DNA of 64,000 nucleotides from Lolium rigidum (taxonomy: Eukaryota > Streptophyta > Magnoliopsida > Poales > Poaceae): positions 90,561,276 to 90,625,275 of the forward strand of contig NC_061508.1 in assembly GCF_022539505.1 (NCBI RefSeq), written 5' to 3'. Under the pieces are notes generated by a model. The model was not told the origin of the DNA and made no database searches. It saw only the letters and a program-made list of their open reading frames with translations. The stretch's first letter is position 1. The number at the start of each line of letters is the position of its first letter. Made by a program: the position numbers and the translations under genes. Positions 32,706-42,514 of the stretch are shown piece after piece.

Positions 32706-34520
32706 CGGAAGATAAAAATTGACCTATTTTACTCTATTTAGCGTCGGATAGATGTAAAATTCGGTTTAGGGAGGCATTTTCCCAGCTGCTAACCCAGGAA
32801 AAAGAATAAATATAGGTGAATTCAAACATAAACAGACGAAAAACGTTCAAACTTAGGCGAAATTTAGAGATATTTAATATATATAGGCGAGTTCGTACAT
32901 ATGTAGGCTAAATTCGTAATATATTTGAATTCGGCCAGAGGGAAACACGGCGTTCTACATGCCGAAATGGCGGTACAACGCCGTGTAGCCGATGTAGTTG
33001 TCGCTGGAGTCGCCGCCGTCCTGGGGTGGCGGGGCCTGCTGGATGCTGCCCTGCCCAGGGTCGCCGAGGCACGGCGGCGACGGCGTCGACCGGTACCACT
33101 CATCCTCGCTGGAGTCCTCCAGCTTGATGAGCAGCGCACCGCTGGCGGGTGCGACGCGGCGCCGCACGGCCGCCAGGTCCAGGAGTCGCCGCTGCTGCTC
33201 CGCCTCCTCCCTCTCCCAGTCCTGCCTGGACTAGGCGAGCGCTGCGTCCATCGGCAAGGCGTTGTTGGCGGGGACGAGGTCGTTGAGAGACCTCGCGATG
33301 GTCTCGCGGCCACCGCGTCCTCGGCCTACGCGGCCTCCTCGGCGGCGAGGTCGGACGCAGCTGCGGCCGCTGCTGCGGCCGCTGCGTCCTCCTTCTTGGG
33401 CTTCCTCTTGCGGCCGCACGACGGAGACGATGAGGTGTGTGCCCCCTCGCGGATGATGAGGACGCCGCTGATGTGCCCTCTGGTTGACGGTGGCGACGCT
33501 GGCTCCTTCTTCACCGTCCTCGGCGTCGCTGGTGGAGGAGCCGACCCGCAGGAGCGGGATGTCAACCTCGACGCCGACCCAGACGACAAGGACGATGCCA
33601 TCCTCCGTGGCATCGACGAGCTTCCGTGTCGACGAGACACGGAAGGCACCGCCGCCGGTGGCGGCCAGTACGGGATAGTTGCTGCCCTCGATGTGCGCGA
33701 CCATGTTCTCGAGGGTGTGGCCCGGTGCGCTCCACCAGCGGCGGCGGCCGGCGGCGTTGTTGCGCGTGGGAGGAGGGGAGGGCCGTCGTAGGCGGCGAGT
33801 TCACGGTCGTACCTTCGCCAGAAAAAATCGTTCCACGCGACGTAGTTGTCGGGGAAGAAGCGCGGCTCGGCGCGCTACTCGTTGCTGAGGGTGGCGATCA
33901 CCGCGTCGATCTCGGTGTCGAGGGCGTCACCTCCCACTGGCGGCAGTGGAATCGGGACGCTCCCCGCGCTCAAGCTCCAGCCTCCGGGCGCGCGGAAGTC
34001 CGGCGGCGCCGGGTAGTCCGCCATGTGAAGCAACCTCCCCTCCCACTGTTGCAGAGACCGCCGGCCGGAGCCGTTGTTCGCCACGCCGTCGCCTGGGAAG
34101 GGGTTCGCCATTGTTGGAGGAGTTTTTCGGGGAGAGAAGAGTGCGGAGAAGGGGGACGACAGTGGTGAATGCGGCCAGATGTGGTAGCTTCGGGATAAAT
34201 AGAGGGGAGCGGTGCGTGAATTCGAGGAGATGTCATTAACTCACCGCGTGGAAGCTACGCGTCGCGGCGAAGACTGATCGGCGGCAAGCTTTTACCGCGC
34301 TCAGAAGACGAGACAAGTCGGGCCACCAGGCGCGGGGGAACTTTACTCGATGTTTCCCGCGTTTTTGTTTCCTCCAGACTCCCGAGCGTGCCCCGGGGAG
34401 CGGGGATAACATGGGCTCGCCGGATGGATGAAAACCCAAATAGGTCATTTCTCGCCGTCCGGATAAAAAAAAGGCTATCACGGTCGTCTCGCCTCATCAG
34501 GGAGACGGCTGGAGGTGCTC
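32706..34520 (-). mobile_element. PIF/Harbinger-like element, left end not found
   Basis: The right end, read inverted, is GAGCACCTCCAGCCGTCTCC next to TAA at 34521-34523. It resembles the ends of the neighbouring element at 34885 (GAGCATCTCCAGTCGCGTCC). It lies inside copy B at a place where copy A has no such sequence. I could not find the left inverted end. The left limit given here is only where similarity to copy A stops. It carries the broken ORF at 32955-34111. Confidence 0.5.
32955..34111 (-). pseudogene. Broken member of the repeated plant ORF family (copy ii)
   Basis: Function unknown. On the minus strand an ATG at 34111 opens MANPFPGDGVANNGSG, then YPAPPDFRAPGGW and SLSAGSVPIPLPP. 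A TAG at about 33875 falls where the relatives read Gln (SNE then stop then RAEPRFFPDNY), which suggests a CAG-to-TAG change. Beyond it come YVAWNDFFWRRYDRELAAYD, RRRWWSAPGHTLENMVAHIE (after a frame change), the Ser/Pro and VKKEPASPP segment, an Ala-run with GRKRKPKKED, and the C-terminus SSEDEWYRSTPSPP to YTALYRHFGM (stop at 32955). The VKKEP motif resembles a SUMO-acceptor consensus. Full-length relatives would be about 370 residues. Confidence 0.7.
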
Positions 34521-34884
34521 TAAGCACGAGCTTTTGCGCCGAGCTCGCCAACATATATCTCCTGTATGTACTCCACATGTTTATGCATGTTCTTCACTGA
34601 ATCTTGTGCGTCGACCGCTGGCCTCCGGCCGTGCCGTGTTGCTTCCAGCTCGACGCACCTTCTGAATCCACATGTTCATGCATGTTCTTCACTGAATCAC
34701 TGTCGAGATCGTTGGGTTGTCATGTGGAAACCCTGCGTCACCGTCATCACTTTCCAGATCGTTAGGGTAGGTTTGAAAAAGTCACAGCATTAGTACAGTA
34801 TACGAAAACGTGTCTAGCAGTGGTTAAGCAGCGGCCTTGGAGAGTACTATCAATATAGCGAAGCATTCAGTTTGTCAACTCTAA

Positions 34885-36642
34885 GAGCATCTCCAGTCGC
34901 GTCCCCCAAACCGTCCCCCAAAGCGATTTGGGGCGCGCCGGACAAAAAAAGCGTTCCAGCCGCGTCCTCCAAAGCCCTTTTTTGTCCGGCGCGGCCCGAT
35001 ACGGTGTCCGGCGCCCCGAGCCCGTCCCCGTCCCACAGGGGACGCTCCGGGGACGCCGGACACAACGAAAAGCGAGGCGGGGAGTGGCGGGGCCGACGCG
35101 TCGGCCGGCACGAAGGCTAAAACCCCGTCGCCTACCTTTGGTCAAGCGACGTTAATGGCGTCCCCGTTTTCCCGGGCGACGCGAGGACGCGTCTCGTCGT
35201 GCATGGCCGCGTGGCCGTCCGCGCCGGAGTTATTGCGTGCAACCACCCGCTGCCGCCGCTGTTTTAAGACGCCCTCCAGTTATCGCCGCTCATCATAATC
35301 CTTCTCGTCGCCGCCGCCTCCCCCTTCCCAGATCCTCTACTCGCCGCTCAAAAAATGTCGTCCTCCCGCAAGATCGCCGCGGCGAACGGCTTCGGCCGCG
35401 GCAGCCTCACCGTGGCGGAGGCGTGGGCGCCGTACCACGCCCGGTATCCGGTCCCCGCCGGACGTGCGGCCGCCAAGCAGCGGCGGCTGGAAGATGGCCG
35501 TGAACGGCATTGGCATCCCGCCGCCGCCGAAGCCAGACACGCAGCAATGGCGGGACGCCATCAAGGCCCGTCGGGCTCAACTCACCGCCGAGGAGCGGGC
35601 GGATCCGACATGGGCGGCCAAGGACAACGACGACTGGTGGACGACGTACTTCAAGGCCAAGTACGACGTCGAGCTGCACGAGCACCGACGGGCTCATCGG
35701 CGGGCCCAACAGCCTGGAACAGGGAAGGCCGCGCCCTGTTGCGGGGCGTACCCTCGAGAACGTCATCCGCGGCCTCCGCAACGGCGCTCCGCGGCCGGAG
35801 ATGCCGTCGTCGCCGCCGCCTTCTCCTCAATGGCAGCCGAGGAGGACGACGTACTCGTCCTCCTCGCACTCTTCTTCCTCGGGGCCGGCGCGATCGACGC
35901 CGTCGTCGTCGTACCGGTCGGCGCCGTATACCGTTCCCAAACGGGAGGTCAAGGAGGAGCCGGCGACGCCCGTCAACACGAGGCGTGGCGGTAGCGGCAG
36001 CGGGCGGCGGCAAGGGAGGCGCGGCGGCGCCCTCCTCATCCCGAAGCCGGAGGTGAAGGAGGAGCCGGAGGAAGCGTCGCGAGCGGCGGCGCGCGGCGGA
36101 GTACGAGCGGCAGCAGCGGCTCATCGCCGGCAGCGACGACCCCGAGGACTGCCCAGGGCTGCGGGCGGCGTTCTTGGCGTCCATGGACGACAAGGACGCC
36201 CGGAGGGGCGACCTGGACGCGGCGATCGCCATGTCCATCCGCGACTCCGGCAAGCCGCCGGTGGACCTCACCGACGACGGCGAGGCAGGACCAAGCGGCT
36301 TGGTGAAGGACGAGCCCGTGGACGAGCCCGTCGACGAGCGCGTCAAGCAGGAGGTCGTCACCGACGAGATGTACAACTTCCGGCAGTACTACGACGCCTC
36401 CGGCCGCCGCAAGTGGTTCTAGATTAGGTTTAGTTTTAAAGTTAGTCAAATTTCGTTCGAATCTATGTAAGTTTGGACGAATCTAATCGAATCTAGTCAA
36501 GTTTAAAATTTGCGAAATTTTGTTTGGGGGACGCGACTGGGGAGCGACGTCCCCCAAACGCGGCACGAACGAAACACGTCCCCCAAACGCTCAATCCGGC
36601 GCGGTTTGGAGGACGGTTTGGGGGACGCGACTGAAGATGCTC
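34885..36642. mobile_element. PIF/Harbinger-type element, 1758 bp, no transposase
   Basis: The inverted ends GAGCATCTCCAGTCGCGTCC and, inverted, GAGCATCTTCAGTCGCGTCC differ at one of 20 positions. The target duplication is TAA (34882-34884 and 36643-36645). Additional GGGGGACG and CCCCCAAAC motifs repeat near both ends. The only coding sequence is the broken ORF at 35355-36422, with no DDE transposase or Myb-like ORF visible, so the element is non-autonomous. Copy A of the segmental duplication lacks it near 18.2 kb. Confidence 0.88.
35355..36422 (+). pseudogene. Broken member of the repeated plant ORF family (copy iii)
   Basis: Function unknown. The protein starts MSSSRKIAAANGFGRGSLTV at 35355 and ends YNFRQYYDASGRRKWF at the TAG at 36420-36422. 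It reads through three frames, with shifts near 35455, 35690 and 36085. Motifs in order: GGWKMAVNGIGIPPPP, LTAEERADPTWAAKDNDDWW, TTYFKAKYDVELHEH, VAGRTLENVIRGL, two VKEEP motifs (VKREVKEEPATP-like and PKPEVKEEPEE), RRGDLDAAIAMSIRDS, and a Lys-Asp-Glu-Pro repeat near the C-terminus. The order parallels copies i and ii. VKxEP motifs resemble SUMO-acceptor sites and the RRGDL-to-SIRDS segment resembles a short helix. Both are inference. Confidence 0.75.
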
Positions 36643-36902
36643 TAAAGATAAGCACGCGAAGGTCAACCCCGGCGACATTTGTGTGCTTCGCAATAAACCG
36701 TGAATGCACCCCGTACGCCAACCCTTGTTATTAAATTATTACTCAAACAATGCAACTTGCAAGTTCAACCGCATGTTTTCTCTTGAAAAACGGATTTAGC
36801 TTTTTAGAAATGCTTATATTTCGAAACAGAAATAGTAGTTCTCGATCGAGTCTTACATCATCAGATTGAGTTGCAACTACGAGATTTTTTTTCCAGTTGC
36901 AT

Positions 36903-37198
36903 TTTTTTTTTTGAGAAACACAGTACAAACGCAGACGTTCATATACACGCGCATACACTCACCCCTATGAACACACACACGCACACCCTACCCCTATGAG
37001 CACCTCCGGAAGACTGAGCCGGCGGATTGAATCTTGAAATTGACGAAGTCACCACAGACGCCTCGCTGTCGACGGGAACGTCGCCTCCCACTGAATGAAT
37101 ATTCCGCCTTTTATGAGACACACAGATGTCAAACCTGGGGTTTGAACTCTGGTGGGCTGGGGATACAACCATCCTCCTAACCACCCAACCTCAGGTTG
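36903..37198 (-). mobile_element. Au-type SINE
   Basis: On the minus strand the 5' head contains GGTTGGGTGGTTAGGAGGAT (A-box region) and AGTTCAAACCCCAGG (B-box region), as in tRNA-derived SINEs. The body includes AGACTGAGCCGGCGGATTG, GACGGGAACGTCGCCTCCC and TATGAACACACACACGCACA on the plus strand, which I remember as Au SINE sequence. The 3' end is a T-run on the plus strand (about 36901-36912). Length is about 295 bp. Flanking TTGCA on both sides may be a short target duplication. Confidence 0.88.
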
Positions 37199-37599
37199 GA
37201 TTGCAACAATTAGGAAAAATGTCTTCGAGCCATTAAATTTGATTCATATATAATTCGTGCTAATGGTGAGTTGCAACATGGGTTGTAACTTGAAATCAAT
37301 AACGTGATCTGAGTTAGTTCTTAGTTGCTGAGAATTAGTCACACCCTGAAAAAAAGAATTACATTTCACGTCGCGGTTAGCAAACGGAAGGAAGGGACAA
37401 TTTATTTTCCGATGAATAAAGAGCTGAATTGGATTCTAAACGGGCTAGCATGGTTGTCAACAAGACAAGACACGATCGGTGCCGTGACTATCAGCTCAAG
37501 GAGTCTTACCCGCAAAAGAAAAAGGCCGCTGAAGCAAGCGCGGAGGTGGTGTCATGTCAGGAGCTTGGAGATGCAATTGGCAGCCACAAACCCCAAAGG

Positions 37600-38225
37600 T
37601 ATTGTACGGAGTATGGTGTATTCCAGGACGTAGCACCACAAAAGCACCACGGCCTCTGCGCCTCTCTTTTTCTTTCCCGTGTCGTGTCGTCTCGTCTCCT
37701 CGTACGTACAAGTGCGTTTGGTAGGATGGAGCGAGGTGTTTCCGTGTGAGCACTCGGATCGGATCGCGGAACAGTGCGGTTGTTGCAGGCATGCAAGGCA
37801 AGCATCCGTCCATGGATGATGGCGTCCACGGCGAAAGCGGCTGGAGGCAGCGTAGTAGTGGAGCCGACGGGGCACCTCCCACTGCCAAGAAAAGCTTCGC
37901 CATCGTGGGAAGAAGGTTGGGTTCTGGGCCTCGCGCTATGCTCTACTTCTACGTTGGTCGTAGCCTCGTAGGTAAGCCGGTTCGCTGTACGGTGATCGCT
38001 ATCAGGTTCCGCATCGAGCAGGACCGCGCAAATCATCATGGATCACCGCTGTGGGGACTGACGGAGCTTGGTACAGCGATCGATCGGAGGAGGAGGAAGC
38101 GTTTGAATGCTGTTTTGGAATTCCGGCCGCCGAGTGCGGTGCAGTTGTGCACTCGCGGCGTCCGCATTTAACGGTGCCCCGGTTTTCGCTCCGCCGGCCC
38201 GCGGTATCAACCACAGGAAGAAGAC
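37600..38225. repeat. Diverged tandem duplication, copy 1
   Basis: It shares ordered blocks with 38530-39060: GGAACAGTGCGGTTG, GATGATGGCGTCCACGGCGA, CAAGAAAAGCTTCGCCATCG, AAGCGTTTGAATGCTGTTTT, GTGCACTCGCGGCGTCCGCA and GTTTTCGCTCCGCCGGC. Frames differ between copies and contain stops. I read it as non-coding or a dead gene region of unknown origin. Confidence 0.75.
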
Positions 38226-38529
38226 CGCATCTCAGAACGGAGACCGCAAACGGATTTGTCCGAAGCTGTTCACGCGGCATAACGGCGAAGTAAAAAAACA
38301 CTGACATGTAAACGGACCGTGCGGACGAATTTGTTGATTTGAACTTCATTTTCAACCAAAATTTTAGTTGGCTTTTGCCGGACAGGGTATAACGCAGCAG
38401 GGTTTTACGATCGAGCACCAAGAACTCGTCCCTGCATGCGGGCAGCCTGCACCCCTGGTTTCTTTCCCGGAAGGGCGACGAGCAGAGCGGTTGCACACTT
38501 GCTCGTTCTTCATGCCGGGAGCGACCTCC

Positions 38530-39060
38530 CAAGTCCCATCCTACGCCCAGAGAAAGACAAGTATAGATTCCTCATCCCTCGCCGCATCTTCTCGTCCGCT
38601 CGTACACCGTTTCGTGCGCGCGATTGGATGACGGAACAGTGCGTTGGTTGCAAGCATCCGATGGTCGATGATGGCGTCCACGGCGAAAGCGGCCGGCCGG
38701 GCGATCCATGAGTGTCCCTGCGCTTCCCAGCGCAAAGAAAAGCCTCGCGATCGTGCATCAGCTTTTGCCATGGTCTGGTCTGGGCCTCACTCTATAGGCT
38801 CTCTGAAGTGTCGTAGGTTCGTGGTACAGTGCGATCGCAGTCAGGTTCTGGAGCAGGACCAGGCGCGTACTATAATGGAGATGCAGCAGTCGCCGACCGA
38901 TGGGAAGACGGAGCGTTTGAATGCTGTTTTGGGATTTGTGGCCTCCCTAGTCTGGCAGCAAGAGCTCGCGTTCGGTCCGCGTGCGGTGCACTCGCGGCAG
39001 CCGCATTAAACGCTCCCCCAGTTTTCGTTCCGGCGGCCGCCCGCGGCATCAGTCTGGTCA
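38530..39060. repeat. Diverged tandem duplication, copy 2
   Basis: This is the counterpart of 37600-38225 in direct orientation, with GGAACAGTGCGTTGG, GATGATGGCGTCCACGGCGA, AGCGTTTGAATGCTGTTTTG and GTGCACTCGCGGCAGCCGCA. Offset is about 0.85 kb. No protein is recognised. Confidence 0.75.
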
Positions 39061-39100
39061 GAGTGGCTACATGATACTACTTCTACAGTGGATAGTATTA

Positions 39101-39388
39101 GAGCAATTCCAATAGTGTAGCCAGCTGCTAGCTATAAGCCAAGTGCCATGTCATCTATAGCTAACTTAGAGTCAACATATACAATAGTGAGCTATAAAAG
39201 TGTAGTACTTTTACAATACATGGCCCACCTTTTAGTCTCACATAGTGCTCTAGGAGCACGTGCTTAGAAGCTGGCTACAAGATAAGAGCCCACTCCTCTT
39301 CTCTCTCCTAATCTCTCTCTTCCAACTAAGCAAATTTATAATATTTTATCTCTTATAGCCAGCTGACTGTACCTTATTGTACTTGCTC
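39101..39388. mobile_element. Tourist-type (PIF/Harbinger) MITE, 288 bp
   Basis: The left end GAGCAATTCCAATAGTGTAG and the inverted right end GAGCAAGTACAATAAGGTAC form the terminal repeats. TTA flanks both sides (39098-39100 and 39389-39391). Secondary inverted motifs CCAGCTG and CTATAAG follow inside each end. It is non-coding. Confidence 0.85.
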
Positions 39389-39407
39389 TTATAGAGTAGT
39401 ATCATAA

Positions 39408-39610
39408 TTATTTTTTCGATAAAGGGAATATATTAAAAATCAAAAGATATCAATTACATCCAGCCTCTGCAACAACACACCACCCTAATGGCACTACGGA
39501 TGGACACGGCCAAAAAAAGGAAAAGAAAACTAAGAAACAAAAGTCCCGCTACAGTATCTCGGGCCTAACAACAGCAATACATCCATCGCTAAGACAACAC
39601 CTGAAATACA
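39408..39610 (-). mobile_element. LINE 3' end, minus strand
   Basis: Read on the minus strand, the sequence ends GCAGAGGCTGGATGTAATTG, then ATATATTCCCTTTATCG and an A-run (plus-strand T-run at about 39412). I remember this as the conserved tail of grass LINEs. Only the tail region is present, and no coding sequence remains. Confidence 0.65.
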
Positions 39611-39764
39611 GACTCTCCAAAAACTTTATAAAATTTTAGTTAAAATAAAACTTTATAAAATTTGAACAACTACACACAAAAAATTAATATCTAAAATTTA
39701 AAATGCATATAATATAAAAAATATATTTAATGGTGATTCTAAAAATATTAATTATAAATTATAA

Positions 39765-39991
39765 ATGCTAACACTCTTTCTATATAGTTGGTGTTGGTCA
39801 AACTTTTTAGTTTGACTTTATTCAAATATTATAAGCATCCTACTTTGAGATAGAGGGAGTACTTCCTCCGTCAATGTGTTTAATACTACCTCCGTCTATA
39901 AAAGGATATCATAACTTTGTCTAAATTTATATAGTCCATATAGAACATTTAATTTTAAATAAATATTCTACATTCTTTCATGGACGGAGGG
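39765..39991. mobile_element. Two adjacent Stowaway-type MITE remnants
   Basis: The first ends at AGATAGAGGGAGTA (about 39871), the usual Stowaway right end. The second runs about 39886-39991, from CTACCTCCGTCTATAAAAGG to the inverse CATGGACGGAGGG, with TA before its left end. Both are AT-rich and non-coding. The right TA of the second has been lost. Confidence 0.7.
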
Positions 39992-40663
39992 ATTTTGAGG
40001 TGCATCCACGTGCGTGTTTCCTAGATTTCATTTCGGCAAGCATTTTGCATGAAACCTCGAGCAACACACGGTGTACAACAATCAATAAAATGGTCAAAAC
40101 GAAATGGCAACAAACAATATTATAGATAATGCAAGAGTGCACAACAATATATAGAAATGTAGAAGGCCATGTTTTAGAGCAAAACACATGTACCTATATA
40201 CGTAAGGTTTACATATATAAATTGCATTGCCTGGAAGGTGAACTCATCGAGGTTCAAAGAAGCTTTGTCGACTTCAATCAGAATTGAACTCACATACTAT
40301 CGAAGGCGACTCTCCACGAAACCTATTATCATGAATTTTGTATTTAATCTAATTGGAAGGTCGTGACACATCACCCACTAAGGAATCTCGGCTCCTGGTA
40401 AGCCGCTTAATTTTACTGCATTTTCTTTTACTTGTTACAGAGGCATTCATTAGTTTTTTCCTTCTTTTTGAACAAAAAGTTGTAGTCCTTTAGTATTCTT
40501 TTTTTTCCTGGCACAAGTCCAAATACTATTGGTTGGTAAATGTGAAATTTGCAAGAGGAAATAATACGTAAGATCTATGTAAACAGAAGCAATGATTGAC
40601 ATGATTGTTCTATAATTTTAGAGCTATACTTATATAACATGCCATATGTATTGAGGCCATAGT

Positions 40664-40796
40664 CAAGGGCGGAGCCAGCCCACCCTAAGATTTGGCTCAG
40701 CCCATTTATCCTCTATTGAAAAGAAAAAGAAAAGCAAAAAGGCCAAACCCAATTAGGCCTGTCCCACCCTAAAATATTGGGCTGGATCCGCCACTG
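40664..40796. mobile_element. Small hAT-like MITE, 133 bp
   Basis: The ends CAAGGGCGGAGCCAGCCC and, inverted, CAGTGGCGGATCCAGCCC are imperfect inverted repeats. The flanks GCCATAGT (40656-40663) and ACCATAGT (40797-40804) match at 7 of 8 bases, fitting an 8-bp hAT duplication. It is non-coding. Confidence 0.75.
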
Positions 40797-40804
40797 ACCA
40801 TAGT

Positions 40805-41310
40805 AGAAGATGAAATGCATATGGAAGTTATAGCTGAATGTTTTTCTTTAAAATAAATCTCGATAAGATCAAATATCTTGCCCCCCAAACCCCCAATTAT
40901 GAGGGCTTTAAAAAGACAAAATAAGCAAACAATAAGTCCAACGAGCGGAGCACGAGATTTTTTTTGCTTTTATGGCTGGTGGGCGAGAAAAGAGTTGCAA
41001 ATTGCTCTGTTACATCTGTTTAGCTGTCATCTTATGAAGAACAAAGAGGAGTTCAATATCAATTGTGAACCAAAAATAGGTAGCCTGGTGTGGGTCACAT
41101 CACACTAAAGAGGGTCATTATAAAGAAATAAAGGTTTTGTATGCAGGTCCATATAAATCACCAAAGACTTAGTCAAGTCCATATAAATCACCGCTGGGCT
41201 GCTCGTCTCCCTTGGGCCCGCGGTGACCGGGGAGGCTTATTAAATGTGGACTCGAGGGATCTGTCCCTCCAGTCCACTCCCCACTCCACTCCTCGAGCGC
41301 AACCGCCGCC
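40805..41310. other. Gene-free stretch before the split ORF
   Basis: No element is recognised. A short direct repeat, GTCCATATAAATCACC, occurs at about 41147 and 41178. The last part becomes GC-rich and may be the leader of the ORF at 41311. Confidence 0.5.
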
Positions 41311-41502
41311 ATGGCCCCGAAGCGACGGTTCGCTCCCGGAGCCAACGACGAGGAGGCCAGCAGCAGCCGCCGTCCTCTGCCGACGCTGCGAGCCGGAGGA
41401 AACCGCGGCGGCCTCCACATCAGAGAGGCCGCCCGCGGCGGCGCGGCATTGGCGCAACCAGCGCCGCTGCTGCTCCAGCCCAAGCCGGAGTGCTCGGAGG
41501 AG
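41311..41502 (+). pseudogene. Split coiled-coil ORF, 5' part
   Basis: An ATG at 41311 opens MAPKRRFAPGANDEEASSSR and runs 64 codons to KPECSEE, where CACTA-2 is inserted after the GAG codon at 41500-41502. The downstream half lies at 54566-55038. After removing CACTA-2 and one GAG, the 3' half is one base out of frame, so a small indel is also present. Function unknown. PLLLQPKPE resembles a linker common in grass transposon-associated ORFs. Confidence 0.55.
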
Positions 41503-41519
41503 CACTAGTAGGAAAAGCC

Positions 41520-41755
41520 TCATCAGTGGCGCACGAAAATTTGATTCTGTGGCGCATGGGTGGTGCGCCACAGAAACGTCGCCACAAAAATAAGCTTTCT
41601 GTGGCGCACCTGGTCGTGCGCCACGGAAATAAGGTTTCGTGGCGCACCGGACCAAGTGCGCCACGAAATAAGTAGTTCCGTGGCGCATGTGATGTAGCTG
41701 CGCCACAGAAATATGTGCGCCACAGAATTATTTTTTGGTGCGCCACAGAACTATC
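41520..41755. repeat. Left subterminal palindromic repeats of CACTA-2
   Basis: At least five units pair TGTGGCGCA or CGTGGCGCA with the inverse TGCGCCACAG, each 30-45 bp with short variable loops (about 41528-41570, 41599-41625, 41636-41668, 41680-41712 and 41715-41750). They are presumed TNPA-type binding sites. Confidence 0.85.
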
Positions 41756-41995
41756 TACAGGTATACTCGATTTTGTGCTCCCTGGTATATTATACAGGTT
41801 TTATACTGGTTTTATACACCGTATACATGTTATATACTGATATAATATAGACAGATATAATATGGACATATATAATCATCACATTACTTAGAGCCCGATC
41901 GAGTTATACATATAGCTCCATACAACTCATAATCCATGCAAATTAAGAAAGTTCTCATCATCTCTAGATACAAACGAAGTGACACCGGCCGCCGC

Positions 41996-42233
41996 CTACA
42001 CTAGGATGAAATAGAGTACCGCCGCGACGATGGTGAGCAAGAGCGAGAGCACAAGGAAGGTCTTCATCTTGCTCTTGTTCGCTTGGTGCGCCCTCCACTT
42101 GGCAACCGCCTCGTGTCTAGTCGGGTACCCTTTGTAGCGGTTGCCGCTGAACTTGTGCACCTGTTTCTTGCACTCCTCCCACTCCTCGTACACTCCCTGG
42201 AACCCGCCCCTCGAACACGACGTAGTACGTCAT
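41996..42233 (-). pseudogene. RNase H1-type hybrid-binding domain joined to a membrane tail
   Basis: On the minus strand an ATG at 42233 gives MTYYVVFEGRVPG. After one extra base (42194) the frame continues VYEEWEECKKQVHKFSGNRY, then KGYPTRHEAVAKWRAHQ. This is the consensus of the RNase H1 N-terminal, or viroplasmin-like, domain, which binds RNA-DNA hybrid or double-stranded RNA (family knowledge): YVVF.GR.PG.Y, W.EC..QV, F.G..YKGY and EA...W. There is no RNase H catalytic domain. Instead a basic linker (NKSKMK) leads to a hydrophobic helix, TFLVLSLLLTIVAAVLYFIL, and the stop at 41996, so the product would be a tail-anchored membrane protein of about 78 residues. CCATAG just before the ATG could be a splice acceptor. 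The single-base shift makes this copy inactive unless it is an assembly error. Confidence 0.75.
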
Positions 42234-42514
42234 CTCTATGGACACAAGGCATATTAGTATATAACGCAATGGAAAGAATTAGAGGGTTCACATGCATACA
42301 TATTCACAAGAATTAAAGCAAGGAAATAATAATAAACCTAAAAGAAATATAGCATCGGTATCACATAAGTAATATGGTTCAACGATAACGACTACAATAG
42401 TAATTGAAGTCCAACAACGACGACCACCGTTTCGAGCAAATTAAGCAAGTTTAGTTTACAACACGGTACAAATTGTCTATCGATTCAAAGTAATGCTAGG
42501 CACACCGGCCTCGG

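Larger units (their letters stand above)
32390..36735. repeat. Segmental duplication, copy B
   Basis: This is the counterpart of 14690-18335. Matching anchors lie at about 32398-32430, 32450-32700, 34590-34640, 34770-34880 and 36650-36720. At the point where copy A holds MULE-A, this copy reads straight through (CACCGTAAATCCGCAAAAG at about 32417). This copy instead contains two PIF/Harbinger-type insertions. No gene is recognised in the duplicated backbone. Confidence 0.7.

Noticed and set aside
32925..33791. 288-codon plus-strand frame
   Set aside because: It is the complement of the minus-strand ORF-family pseudogene, whose motifs are shared with two other copies. The plus-strand product has no match to them.
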